From positions 4,594,501-4,658,500 of the forward strand of contig CM065879.1 in assembly GCA_033439255.1 (NCBI GenBank): a stretch of 64,000 nucleotides of DNA. Reading direction: 5' to 3'. Shown here one piece after another: positions 35,586-45,361 of the stretch. The DNA is from Hericium rajendrae (Eukaryota; Basidiomycota; Agaricomycetes; Russulales; Hericiaceae). Position numbers and translations under genes: made by a program. The notes beneath the pieces are model-generated. The model was given only the letters and a program-made list of their open reading frames with translations. It did no database searches and had not been told where the DNA came from. How positions within the stretch are numbered: the stretch's first letter is position 1; each line of letters begins with the position of its first letter.

Positions 35586-36580
35586 CTACGTCTGTCCCCG
35601 TATAGGTGCGCTGAGCTTCCTCCACAAGACACTAAGAACCCATATCCTCGGCAGCCACGTAAACCAGTAGAACGTCGTCGAGTTCGTGCCGGTGGAAAAT
35701 TCAAATGGTGGCTTCGACTTCAGAGCTTTGTTGACCACCTGTCGCGCGAACTCGTCCGTCGGCATTGCTTCTGTTTGGCTCAGCGAGATCCTGGCTAAGA
35801 TGTTGGGCAAATAGCGGCTGTAGAGCGAATCCTCGGAAAGATGGAACCGCGGGAGATAGTTGTCTGTGAAGTTGGACTTGACGCCGCCGGGCATCACGAG
35901 CATGACGTCGATGTTGAATGGTCTGCATTCCATCTGCAGGGTCTGTGTTATGGAGTGTGCGGCAGCCTTCGTTGCCGAGTAGATGCCAGACCAAGGTGTT
36001 GGCCTAGAGACGTTATCTATGAGATGGGAACTCATAGATTCGAACTGACAGACTTACACATTTCCGGCTATCGAGCCGATAGTGATGAGAAGCCCTTGTT
36101 TGCGAGAAGCCATGTGGGGCAGAACCGCTTTGCAGATGCGGAGAATGGAGATCGTATTCGTCTCGAAGGTGGCTTGAACATCCTCAATGGAAATATCCAC
36201 CGTAGGGCCTGATCTCGTGGTTAGAGCCCAGAAAAGGGATGACGCAGTCAGGATATTCACCATGAGCTGCTACCCCAGCATTATTCACCACGATGTCAAT
36301 ATTTCCCTCCTTGCCCAGGATCGTCTCAACGACTCTTCGAATGTCTTCATCGCTGTTGACGTCAAGAGACAACGTCTCAATACTGGGGTATGAGAAGTCC
36401 TTCATCTTCTCTACTGAGCGGGCTGTAGCGTAAACCTTCACGCCTCGTGCGGCGAATTGCTCGCATCTGCAACGGCATACTTCATAATCGAAATACTTGA
36501 GAACGACAGAGGTTAACTCACAGATGAAACCCTATCCCACCAGTCGAGCAACCAGTGATCAGCGCCACCTTCGTAGACAT
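35586..36580 (-). CDS. Short-chain dehydrogenase/reductase (copy 2)
   Basis: An NAD(P)-dependent classical SDR, substrate unknown. Four exons fit exactly: 36580-36522, 36466-36261, 36208-36058 and 36003-35586, giving 277 residues. It begins MSTKVALITGCSTGGIGFHL with the TGxxxGIG cofactor motif. VNNAGVAAHG, the serine strand ITIGSIAGN and the active-site YSATKAA follow, and it ends in a hydrophobic, aromatic tail (TTFYWFTWLPRIWVLSVLW) that may bind a membrane. Splice sites and phases match copy 1 (5900-6829). The MFS exporter at 32304-34422 lies downstream on the same strand. The gene looks intact. Confidence 0.92.
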
Positions 36581-36806
36581 GGTCGCAGCTCAGGATCTTG
36601 AACAACGAGCGTAGGAAAGCCTAGGGTGGCTCTTTCTCCGGGCTTCCAGACGGCAAGGCAGAGATAGCCCTCCGCGACAGACCTAGCTTGCCAGAGGATG
36701 ATGCAAAAGAACCCGCGAGTTTATGATTCACACACGCCCAATCTGTGGATAAAGGTGGCGTGAGGACCAGGCATGTCGACGAATGGAGGGCCTAACACGT
36801 AGGTTT

Positions 36807-36827
36807 CCAGTCGGGTACCCCGGCTGG
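36807..36827. repeat. Hairpin near the Helitron 3' end
   Basis: A near-perfect 21-bp palindrome, CCAGTCGGGTACCCCGGCTGG, that can fold on itself. It lies 4 bp outside the inner inverted repeat of the Helitron, where a 3' termination hairpin is expected. Confidence 0.7.
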
Positions 36828-36831
36828 TAAT

Positions 36832-36843
36832 GGGGAGCTTGCT
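36832..36843 (+). repeat. Helitron 3'-side terminal inverted repeat
   Basis: GGGGAGCTTGCT, inverted partner of 44644-44655. Part of it (36837-36844) also serves as the target duplication of the nested hAT-like element. Confidence 0.7.
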
Positions 36844-36844
36844 A

Positions 36845-36861
36845 CAAGGGGGTCTCGGGAT
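36845..36861 (+). repeat. hAT-like left terminal inverted repeat
   Basis: Seventeen bases identical to the complement of 38207-38223, directly after the 8-bp target duplication. Confidence 0.85.
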
Positions 36862-37079
36862 GTTGATCCGTGACCGGAGGTTAGGTAGTTAGTCCGGCCT
36901 ACTGGCCGGTCTCGAAAAATTTTGACCTATTTTTAAATGACCACTTCAGGCTCAAATTTCGACTACAGAACGTGTTTTATATATGGTGAGTACTACTGGG
37001 AGTTATCTGAGCTACTCTGCAATCTCAAACTGCATATTTTGCAGTGCTTGCTGAGACGGATGGCCAAGTATGACTGATA

Positions 37080-38040
37080 CGCCGGCGCGGCGAAAGTGCT
37101 CAATCTCAGCGCGCGCACGTTCGGGCACCACACGGCCGGTCAGCGTGACCATGTACCCGCCGCCGGCGTGGCGCCTGCGAAGACGACGTGGGACGATACG
37201 GAGCTCGTCGAGCAGGCGAACGCGATCAAAACGCGCGAGCTGCAGCAGATGCTCGAGAAGGACGTGCTCGAGCAGCTCGTCGCAGCGCACGTGCGCCGGC
37301 TCGTGGACGAGCAGAAGGGCTGGTGGCGCGAGTCGGGCCCTGTGCCATGGCAGGTGCAGCCCCAGGTGTTCGAGGTGCACTCGCTGAAGGGGCTGTCGTT
37401 CAAGAAGCAGAATAAGCGCGTGCGCGAGGAGGCGAAGGCCGTGAGGGTGGATAAGGATGAGGGCGAGGAGGACATGGAGGTAGATGAAGTGGGAGCTGGT
37501 GAAGAAGCGGAAGAAGGTCGAGGTGGGAGTTGCAGAGGAGGTCGAGTCAGAGGATGAGGACACACAGACAGTCACAATGTCAGTAGCTGAGCCCCCGGAG
37601 GACCGCAAGCAGCAGGCGACAGAGGAGCGCGACGAGTCTGAGGAGCCCGTGAAAAAAAGTCAAGATCTACATCGAGCCCATCGAGGACAAACCTGCGCCT
37701 GCGAAGAAGGGTCAGGTAAAGAAGGCGGGCAAGAAGGGTGCGAAGGTGCCGTCCGTCGACGAAGTCGTCTACCAGGACGAGCTCGACTTCGCCGCGCCTG
37801 CCGTCATGCAGCTCTGCGTGTCGCCCGACCTTGGCTCCTCACCGTCACCTCCGTCCGCACCTCGCAGAAGCCGAAGGTCTTGCAGCGAATCAACCACTCC
37901 ACGAGATCCGTGCAGTAGAGCATGGACGAGCGCCGCGTGTTGTTTATAACCCGCTTGGTGATGTTCTTCTCGTCTGCGCTGCGCATCACCCATTCGGCCT
38001 TGGTCTTTTCATGGTGCGGGCGCGACTTGGCCCACACGAG
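37080..38040 (+). pseudogene. Captured gene fragment inside the hAT-like element
   Basis: GC-rich DNA whose frames have a real-protein character. On the plus strand one reads ELQQMLEKDVLEQLVAAHVR (about 37240-37300), FEVHSLKGLSFKKQNKRVRE, an acidic stretch (EEVESEDEDTQ), then KIYIEPIEDKPAPAKKGQVK and VPSVDEVVYQDELDF (to about 37795). The three pieces lie in successive frames, so introns or decay separate them. On the minus strand near 38037-37804, EWVMRSADEKNITKRVINNT also looks protein-like. The charged, coiled, Lys/Glu-rich pattern recalls linkers of chromatin proteins such as Set1, but I cannot identify it. It is unlikely to make a protein in its present place. Confidence 0.4.
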
Positions 38041-38206
38041 CGGGTGCGAGAACGGTTAGCACAAAGGGCCGTCAGTTGTCGCAGGCAAAGGGATAGTCAC
38101 TTACCTAATCGTGTTACCATAAACGGACATGTGCCTGATTACGTAGGTAGTTAGTCCCCCTACCCACAGCGTTCTGGAGTAAATCGACCCCCGGTCCTCC
38201 TACAAA

Positions 38207-38223
38207 ATCCCGAGACCCCCTTG
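38207..38223 (-). repeat. hAT-like right terminal inverted repeat
   Basis: Complement of 36845-36861, followed at once by the second copy of the 8-bp target duplication (38224-38231). Confidence 0.85.
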
Positions 38224-38301
38224 GCTTGCTATATCCGAGTTCAGATTCACAATGAAATTTGTATTTAATGGCTTATGCAAAGTAACAAAGTAATCATATA
38301 T

Positions 38302-39907
38302 TTATTGATAAAATCTGTCAACATAATCACTCATATCCATACCATACCAATCATTATCCAATGTCAAACCTTCCCTACGTTGGTTATCCTGTTCTAATGC
38401 TATTAATGTAGGTGAATTTGGCTTTTGCATTCGGCTCAATGCAAATGGAGATCGAAACATCAAACCTTTCAGTGATCGAACTCGAGATATTGCAACAAAT
38501 GACAGACCACAAGAAAATTCAGTAGGTCCCAAGTCAATTACAGCTCGATCCAGAGTTAAACCTTGACTTTTGTGAATGGTGATTGCCCATGCCAAGGCAA
38601 GTGGCAATTGAGTTCGAGACATTGGTACACCAGTCTTGTTGTCCCATCGAGCTGTGACAGGTACAATTGGTACAGATGTAGGATCAACATCAGGAAAGTC
38701 ATGATTTGGACCTGGTATTTGAAATGAGAAATGTTATGACTGCCTGAATAAACTTGGTTATTACTTACCTGTATATCCTTCAAATTTCACAAACACCACT
38801 GATGGCAAATGTGTTCATACATTTGTCCCAGGAGCAAACCAAATCTTGTTAACAATTCCTCAAGACCCATTCACAAGACCTGCAATACTGTAAGAAGAAA
38901 CCTTTTATAACAATATTATATTACATACCTTTAGATGTCCAAAGGTTGCGTGTGAGCATAACCTTGGCACCTTCAGCCAAAAGTATTTCATGTTCAAGTC
39001 CTTCAGCATCATCTTCACTGGCTTTCTTTGCAGCACTATTATTGTGTTTTGCTTTGCAACATAAGGCAGGCTTTCCTGTATTGCTTAAACAAAGCTTGTT
39101 GAGGTCATTTACTGCAGCTTTTGTTGCCAAAAGATGTAGGTCATCATTAAAGCTAGTGCGTTCTTCAGCACTCAACATATCTCAAAATCTACTTTGAAAT
39201 AAATTGTAGTCTTCCTCACTAATTTCATATTTTTTTAGTCGTAATAATGCATCTCGAAATGCAATCTGAGCATCATCTTGACCAGCCTGACGAAATATAT
39301 GATTCAAAGTCACTGACTGGGTGAACAAGCCATATGCACGACGTCCTTCTGTAGCTAATGCTTTGCGATTTACATTTGTGACACTTGAAAATAGAGCATT
39401 ATCACCAACTGAAGGAAGTTGTGCAAAGTCACCAAAGATTATTGTAGGTAATCCACCAAAATTATCATTTGACTTAGCAGGAAATGCTTGGCATAATCTT
39501 CGATCTAGCTTTTCAAACATTCTACATCCAACCATTGACTTTTCATCGAGAATTAAAAGCTTTACAGCTTTCCATCTGGTCTGATGTCTTGTTAATCCAC
39601 TTGAACCCAGTTGTAAAAATCCTGATGCTCCCTCATGTGGTGGAATAGCAGCTCCAAAGTTGATAGTTCATCCTCTTATACCAAAAGCAGCCACACCTGT
39701 AGGTGCAAGTCGTATTACAGCATCTTTAATTGTTATCTCATTGCTATATAGCTCTCTCATTGCAGTAGAAATGGCCCATATAAGGAATGATTTTCCAGTA
39801 CCTGCAGTTCCATCCACATCTATTAAAAATGGTTTTGGAGGATCTTCATTATCATTTAATGATTGAAGTTTCTTAAAATATGCCATTACTTTAAAAAAAT
39901 AGCACAT
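38302..39907 (-). pseudogene. Helitron PIF1-like helicase part
   Basis: The helicase half of the Helitron protein, a DNA-unwinding ATPase of the PIF1 family. Visible motifs are Walker A GTAGTGKSF with LIDVDG before it (about 39830-39790), Walker B-type GDFAQLPSVG (about 39450-39415), the LNHIFRQ motif, and at the C-terminus ITIHKSQGLTLDRAVIDLG and FVAISRVRSL, stopping at 38302. The part is split by introns or stops: an in-frame TGA follows AFGIRG (about 39668), and the join to the upstream part is one base short in an A7 run (39893-39899). So it is either lightly decayed or carries sequence errors. All key helicase motifs are still present. Confidence 0.75.
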
Positions 39908-42626
39908 TGTTCATCCTTTAACTGCCGCCAATCCACAGGAGGAAGGACTTGTATATCATCATTAGGAGACTCTTTAGTTTGTCTAAGAAGCCAATCACTT
40001 CCATTTTTGATTACTTCATTATTTCTAGGAGAATTTTCAATCCAATCATATTCTAAATCCATATCACGAGATCCTAAATTATCCAAATTTGATTCAACAC
40101 ATTGATTGGAAAATCTTCCAGCTTCATGCATCCATTCTGGTCTCCAGTTATCATCAGCTGCATCTTCATCAATTACTGATTCTGAATCATCTTCTGGCTC
40201 TTCTGGCTCTTTTTGTAAAGTAGGCAAAGTATCATCAAAGTGTATATGATGATGATCAAGACAGAAAGTTTGATAAGCTGCTGTCCAATCTGCACAACCT
40301 CCTTTTAATTCTACTTCTGGATCACTTGAAAAAAGATGATTTAATATCATGCATGCATAACAATATTTCTCATAAATTTCAAGATTTTCTGTATCTGGCT
40401 CATATCTAGGCCACACATTTACAATATATGGTAGAGCACCACGTTGACCTCTCCTATGATAATTTTTACTATCTGTTAACCAATGCTGTGCAAAAGCTAA
40501 TAATGTTACATCTTCTTCAACACCTTTTCCATATTTAAGATAATGTGTTAACAAGTCCCATTTATCTGTTCTATTACGTTCAAAATCTACTGCTTCAATA
40601 CTTTGATTTGAGGCTACACATAGCTGCTTATAAGTACGAGATGTTCGTATAAGCTCTTCTTTAAACAGTATATGACAAGTTTCCTGACTGGATATATCAC
40701 GTTCAGCCACAAATGTAGATAACATTTTCTGATATGCTATACCAGCATGATCTGTATCTTTTAAATGAGAGATTGCTGCTTGCAATGTATCATGATAAGA
40801 TGCTGATGATGATTCAGCTTTACTTGCATATTTAGCCACATAAGCAATAACTGCTTCTTTGTTAATAACAGGACAAAAGTCAATATTTGCTCTCCATCCA
40901 AGAATAAAAGCAGGATTATAAGGGTTGAGTAGTTCATTATTTTGTTTTGAATGAAAGTCAACAAATGTATCTCCAGATTCTTTTGTATGAGCTGATTCAT
41001 CTCTACATGCTTTTGGATAGCCAAATTGGCAAAAAAAACTTCTCCTGTATCTTTCTTTTTATGCTCACAATAACCTGGTGCACATCGAGTATGTCTTTGA
41101 ACACGATTTAGCATCTCAGCCAATTCTTTCTTTGTATCTTCTAATGTTGCAAAGCCTTGAGCAGATGGATGAACAACATCAGGTGGACAGTTACAATCTG
41201 GATGCCAAGTTGATACATGCTGATCCCAAAAATTGATAAAATTTTGCAAGTGCTCTGGATTTTTTACATCAAGACTATCAACAGAAGGAGCATCAGGAAT
41301 CCATAAAAATCCATGAATATGACTGCTTCCACGATGTTGCCATTCATATCTCCACCAAAAATCTTTAATTTTAAATTTTGGTTGCAAAAATTCTTTGAAA
41401 AACACCTCCCAACATTTTTGAAAATACCATCCTGCAATAGCAGGATTATTATTTAAATCATTCATTCGACGTCTATATGTTGTAGCATCTTCTTCAGAAT
41501 TGAGATTATAGCTAGGCATATGACGATGCATATCAGGCCATTGAATATCTGCTGCAGATGCAGTAAAAAAGACATGAGGAGATTTACAGGTAGGTGATCG
41601 AATTTGAGCAATCAAGTTTTGTCGACCTTTTGCCCAAAATGGTCTAAATCCAGATAGCCTTTGGCTTGCATGAGATACACGCTTTGCTAAACTTTCAGCC
41701 TCATTATTTTGAATCATTTCATGTATATCATCAACATGAAGTTGGCCATTATCCTTATGTGTAGTTAAATACCATCTTGCAGATTTCTTTGCTTGATGAT
41801 GCATAAGAGTATTTAATGCCCAATATCGAAATCGTGGATGGCGTGCAAATCTTCCACCTTCTAATTTCATTAAATGATGTGCCCACTCTTGCATTGTTAC
41901 TTCAATCTCACGAGTCTCATGAAAATCAGCTTTTCCAGTAGGAAATAATGTAGGAAATGCATCAATAGCAATTTTTAGACTAGTATCATGTTCATTTAAA
42001 GGTGTTCCTCTAACATGAGGCATACTAAATATCACAGGATCATTGTTGTTCATCACTGTATCATGTAATTGATCCAATATTGTTGTACGATCATCTGTGT
42101 TAGGTACAAATCCTCTTGTAAAAAGAGGATTATCATTTTCTGGTTGAGGCTCATTCTCTGCATTATCCTCTGGTGGTCCTTGATCCTCAAATGTATTACT
42201 CATTTCTTCCTGTTCAATAGTTCTGCACTGTGTATGCACCAAAGCATCTTCAGGTAAAGAATTTAATGCATTTTGATCAATTACAACTCTATTGTTTCTG
42301 AAGGTGGGATGATGCACAACAAGATAATCTAACCACTGGCTAATTGCATGTTTTCTGACTCGAAAATCTTGAAACACCTGTTCTTCTGTCTGAGGATTAA
42401 TCTCAGAATGTCTCATAATGATAATGTCACATTCTTGAGGTAACAGTGGTAGTCTGTTATGAAATACAGTACTATCTCGAGGAAAGTTGCATGTATGTCC
42501 TTTATATTTGGTTTGGCCACCTCGTACCTGCCATAATTGAATCATAGAATGAACAGTTGATATTAACATTTCTTCCATCTGTGTCAGTTCAGGTAGATGT
42601 GCAGATGCTCCAGGTCCTGGGTACAT
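39886..42626 (-). pseudogene. Helitron Rep/HUH part with DUF6570-like N-terminus
   Basis: The replication-initiator half of the Helitron protein, which would nick DNA and start rolling-circle transfer. From 42626 the DUF6570-like region reads (VRGGQTKYKGHTCNFPRD, then LPLLPQECDIIIMRHSEIN). The Helitron-like N domain follows with VFFTASAADIQWPDMHRHMP (about 41570-41510), and the HUH histidines in RGSSHIHGFLW (about 41335-41303). A downstream segment (40839-39886) has AKYASKAESSSASY, expected near the catalytic tyrosines, and a long acidic linker. At an A8 run (41031-41038) the frame is one base short, splitting the part in two. Otherwise the family order is complete. Confidence 0.78.
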
Positions 42627-44287
42627 TTTGTTTGACTCATGATATTTAGTAGGTTTTTTGATCGACAGGTTTTACATTTGCCATCAGCCAATTTTAAGTC
42701 AAACCATTCTTCATGGCAATGATTACATTTTTCAAATTCAATCTCCATTAACTTTTCTCGACATTTATTTAGCAAAACTTTATCAGCTGTAGAGATAGCA
42801 GGATCAGATGGATTATATGGTGGCACTTCAGGATGAGCATTAACATTATGCTCAGGCTCTGCATTATGCTCAGGCTCTGCACTATGCTCAGGTTCAGGAT
42901 TATTCTGAGGTTGTTCTCCAATCTGGTTATTAATCTGATTAGCAGTTTGTGCTGCTGCATTTTGATTATTTCTTTGTGCTCTATTATGACGTTGTCTTTC
43001 AAGACATCGATTGCAAGATCTTCGACCAACAGTATATCCTGACTCATGAACCCAATGACGATTATGAGTGCACCATTTTTTGGAGGGATCAGTATGATGA
43101 CGTTCACCAGCAGCATGATGTTGTTGACGTCCAGGTGAGATTCGCACAGGATGATGTACTCCTGCTACCTGATGTGCAGGTATATGATTATCAAGATTAT
43201 GTGGGTCATAAGGAGTAGTGCCCTGTTCATCATTATGTGAACCTGCATCATCATTTATAGGCATATGCTGATCAATAGCATTTGATATCTGAGAGCCTCT
43301 AGCAGAGTGATCATCCCTCATAGCATTTGTTGATATAGACTGAGAGCCACCAGAAAGATTATCAATGCCCATGGCACCTGGCACCAAAGAGCCACCAGAG
43401 AAAACATCATTATTATGATTATCAAGCAGATTCTGTGTCTGCATAGCACCAAAAATTTCAGCCCGAAAGAGTTGCTGGGGCGGTGCATTATCATCATCAT
43501 CATCATCATCATCATCAATATCCATGCCAAGAGCACCAGATTGACCAAGCATAGTCCTAGCATCCTCAGGAGATGAACCCAAGTTAGTTTGAAATCGTCA
43601 AACTCATTTTTGAGAAACCTCCCGAGTGGCTGGAGTCTCTGGAGGTCTCATAGAATGAAGATGAGTATTACCTGTTGACTGCCGTGAATCTAAAGATGTA
43701 AATATAACAATAAACATTTAATATGATAAAAATTTACTTTCATTCTCTGGCACAAATGTTGAATGATGACCAGGTGTCGATGGACCTGCACCTGCTGTTT
43801 GTGAGACATTATGCATAGAAGGAACAGGATCTGAAATATATAAGTGAAACAATAAATATTTGATATAGCTTAGAACCTACCTGCATATTCGAGTTTCTGC
43901 TCAAAATAATCAGGTGTCATTGAAACACGAGCAGGACCTGCACCTGCAGTCTGTGAAAACTCAGGTGTAAAAGTAAAATCTAGACATATTAACATAAGAA
44001 TATATTACTAATATTATAAGCAGCTTACCTTCATATTCATGTGCTCTTAGAGCATGTGATGGCCCTGCACCTGCAGTCTCAAGAGGACCAGGCATGTGAG
44101 AGACAGCAGGTCGAGGGTGCCATTGTTCGACTGGTGTTGGTGGTGGCGGTGGTGTCTGCGAAGGTCCAAACAATTTTGCAGTCTGAGATGCACCAAATGC
44201 CAACTTAGCCTGTCTACGATTCAGCTTTTTCTTCTCATTTTGTCTTGCATTCTGAGCAGCACGCATTGCAGGGTCTTGAGTAACCAT
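42584..44287 (-). CDS. Helitron N-terminal Cys/His-rich and low-complexity part
   Basis: The start of the Helitron protein. It begins at 44287 (MVTQDPAMRAAQNARQNEKK) and runs through short exons separated by AT-rich introns. Three successive exons each carry TAGAGP (about 44069-44052, 43951-43934 and 43807-43790) and look like copies of one exon. A long exon (43582-42584) follows with an Asp run coded by ATC/GAT repeats (about 43490-43519), an EPEHxAEPEH repeat (about 42900-42840), a CNRC-type motif, and two CxxC pairs (CNHCHEEWFDLKLADGKCKT), probably a zinc-binding unit before the DUF6570-like region. It acts with the Rep and helicase parts. Confidence 0.6.
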
Positions 44288-44500
44288 TGTCTTGTAAGAT
44301 AGTATGTAATATTAGCAATAATCAACAGAATTGATGTTAGAAATAGTTTCTCACAATGTAGAATGGCTCTGGAGAGGGAGGACAGTTGGGGGGAGAAAGA
44401 GAGAGGGCAGATTTCGAGTGAGGCTTCAATTCCGGCAGAATGCAGCATGGAAGCCTCGAGGCAGCACCCGGGCCGCGAGTTTCTCCGAGGTTTGTCAGCG

Positions 44501-44578
44501 ACGCGCGTCGTTGACGCGCGCTGCAGGCGCGCGCTGCGCTCTTTCGCACGGGTGTGCCATTTCTCACGGGTGTGCCAT
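44501..44578. repeat. GC-rich palindromes and short tandem repeat at the Helitron 5' end
   Basis: Overlapping inverted GCGCGC/CGCGCG tracts around CTGCAG (44501-44539) can form hairpins. They are followed by two copies of CACGGGTGTGCCAT (44547-44560 and 44565-44578). The patch is far more GC-rich than the rest of the Helitron and lies in its presumed leader. Confidence 0.6.
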
Positions 44579-44643
44579 CAGCTACATACCCGCTCACTTA
44601 GTCAGCTTAGCTTTTTCGCGGCCCTTACGTCGGTTTGTAGGGG

Positions 44644-44655
44644 AGCAAGCTCCCC
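44644..44655 (-). repeat. Helitron 5'-side terminal inverted repeat
   Basis: AGCAAGCTCCCC on the plus strand, the complement of 36832-36843. It marks the outer end of the element next to the leader of its first exon. Confidence 0.65.
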
Positions 44656-45361
44656 AATAAGTACTGTACCTGTGTGAGTGCCACGCCCTTAATGGAAGGC
44701 TATAACTCCCGAACTTGGAGGAGTGAGTTGGATCTTGCAGTGATGGAATCATGTCCAAGCTTGAAGCGCCAGTCAGCCAACTTCTAATCGTGCAAATTCC
44801 ATCAGCGCATCTGCCAATGAGCGAACAGCTCTTCAGCATATTGGTTTTCGCACTTCTCGACAGGAATAAGTATCGTCGAGCTGATTGTTGGACTGCTAAG
44901 TAGTAGGTGCGCGAGATGGAGGTAAAGTCCGAAGTCGACGAAGAGGCCGCGACTCTGGCAAGTCCCGGGTCCCGCGAGCCGAGTCCTTCCGCAACAGTTT
45001 TCGACAGAATCAACAAACGCGCATTTCACAGAGAATCCTATAGTTTACATAAAGGGAGATACTTGTATCGAAGTGAATTACTAGCGAACGAATAGTACAA
45101 CCATAATTTATCAGAACTCAATCGTGGTTCGCTAGACGAACAGAGACCTGTCTGCTCGATCATCAAGGAACTGTCCGCGCAGCGACTTCAGAACATATAA
45201 GTGGCGATGGTGTGTCCGATAGCATATGGCATAATGGATACGCGAAAATCTGAAGTCGACGATCGAGAACCCTGCATTAGGAAGACGTTACATTTCAGAC
45301 GCAGATCAACAGACGACAAGCACACAGGCTACGCACAATACAGGCATGAATAGGTATTCCA
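44656..45361. other. Intergenic, nothing recognised
   Basis: This lies between the Helitron end and the stop of the MLKL-like gene. No motif was found. Confidence 0.35.

Larger units (their letters stand above)
36845..38223. mobile_element. hAT-like non-autonomous DNA transposon carrying captured DNA
   Basis: A 1,379-bp element with perfect 17-bp terminal inverted repeats (CAAGGGGGTCTCGGGAT, 36845-36861 and 38207-38223), flanked by an exact 8-bp direct repeat GCTTGCTA (36837-36844 and 38224-38231). An 8-bp target duplication and a CA-starting repeat fit the hAT superfamily. A 14-bp subterminal repeat TAGGTAGTTAGTCC occurs at 36882-36895 and 38144-38157. It has no transposase. Its interior is much more GC-rich than the host Helitron and reads like coding DNA from an ordinary gene. 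It inserted into the Helitron, so it is younger than that insertion. Confidence 0.82.
36805..44655 (-). mobile_element. Helitron (rolling-circle DNA transposon), Helitron2/Helentron-like ends
   Basis: An AT-rich element of about 7.85 kb, read on the minus strand. Its coding part (44287 to 38302) has a Cys/His-rich head, a DUF6570-like region, a Rep/HUH region and a PIF1-type helicase. A 12-bp inverted repeat marks the ends: GGGGAGCTTGCT at 36832-36843 on the plus strand and its complement at 44644-44655. A 21-bp GC-rich hairpin (36807-36827) lies just beyond the inner repeat on the 3' side. Asymmetric short inverted repeats plus a 3' hairpin suit the Helitron2/Helentron type rather than plain TC...CTRR ends. 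The exact 3' end is not certain. A hAT-like element is nested at 36845-38223. Confidence 0.75.

Noticed and set aside
37080-37800. Captured fragment as part of Set1-type histone methyltransferase
   Set aside because: The resemblance rests on a charged coiled pattern and KGLSFKK only; no SET or RRM motif is present, so no identity is claimed.
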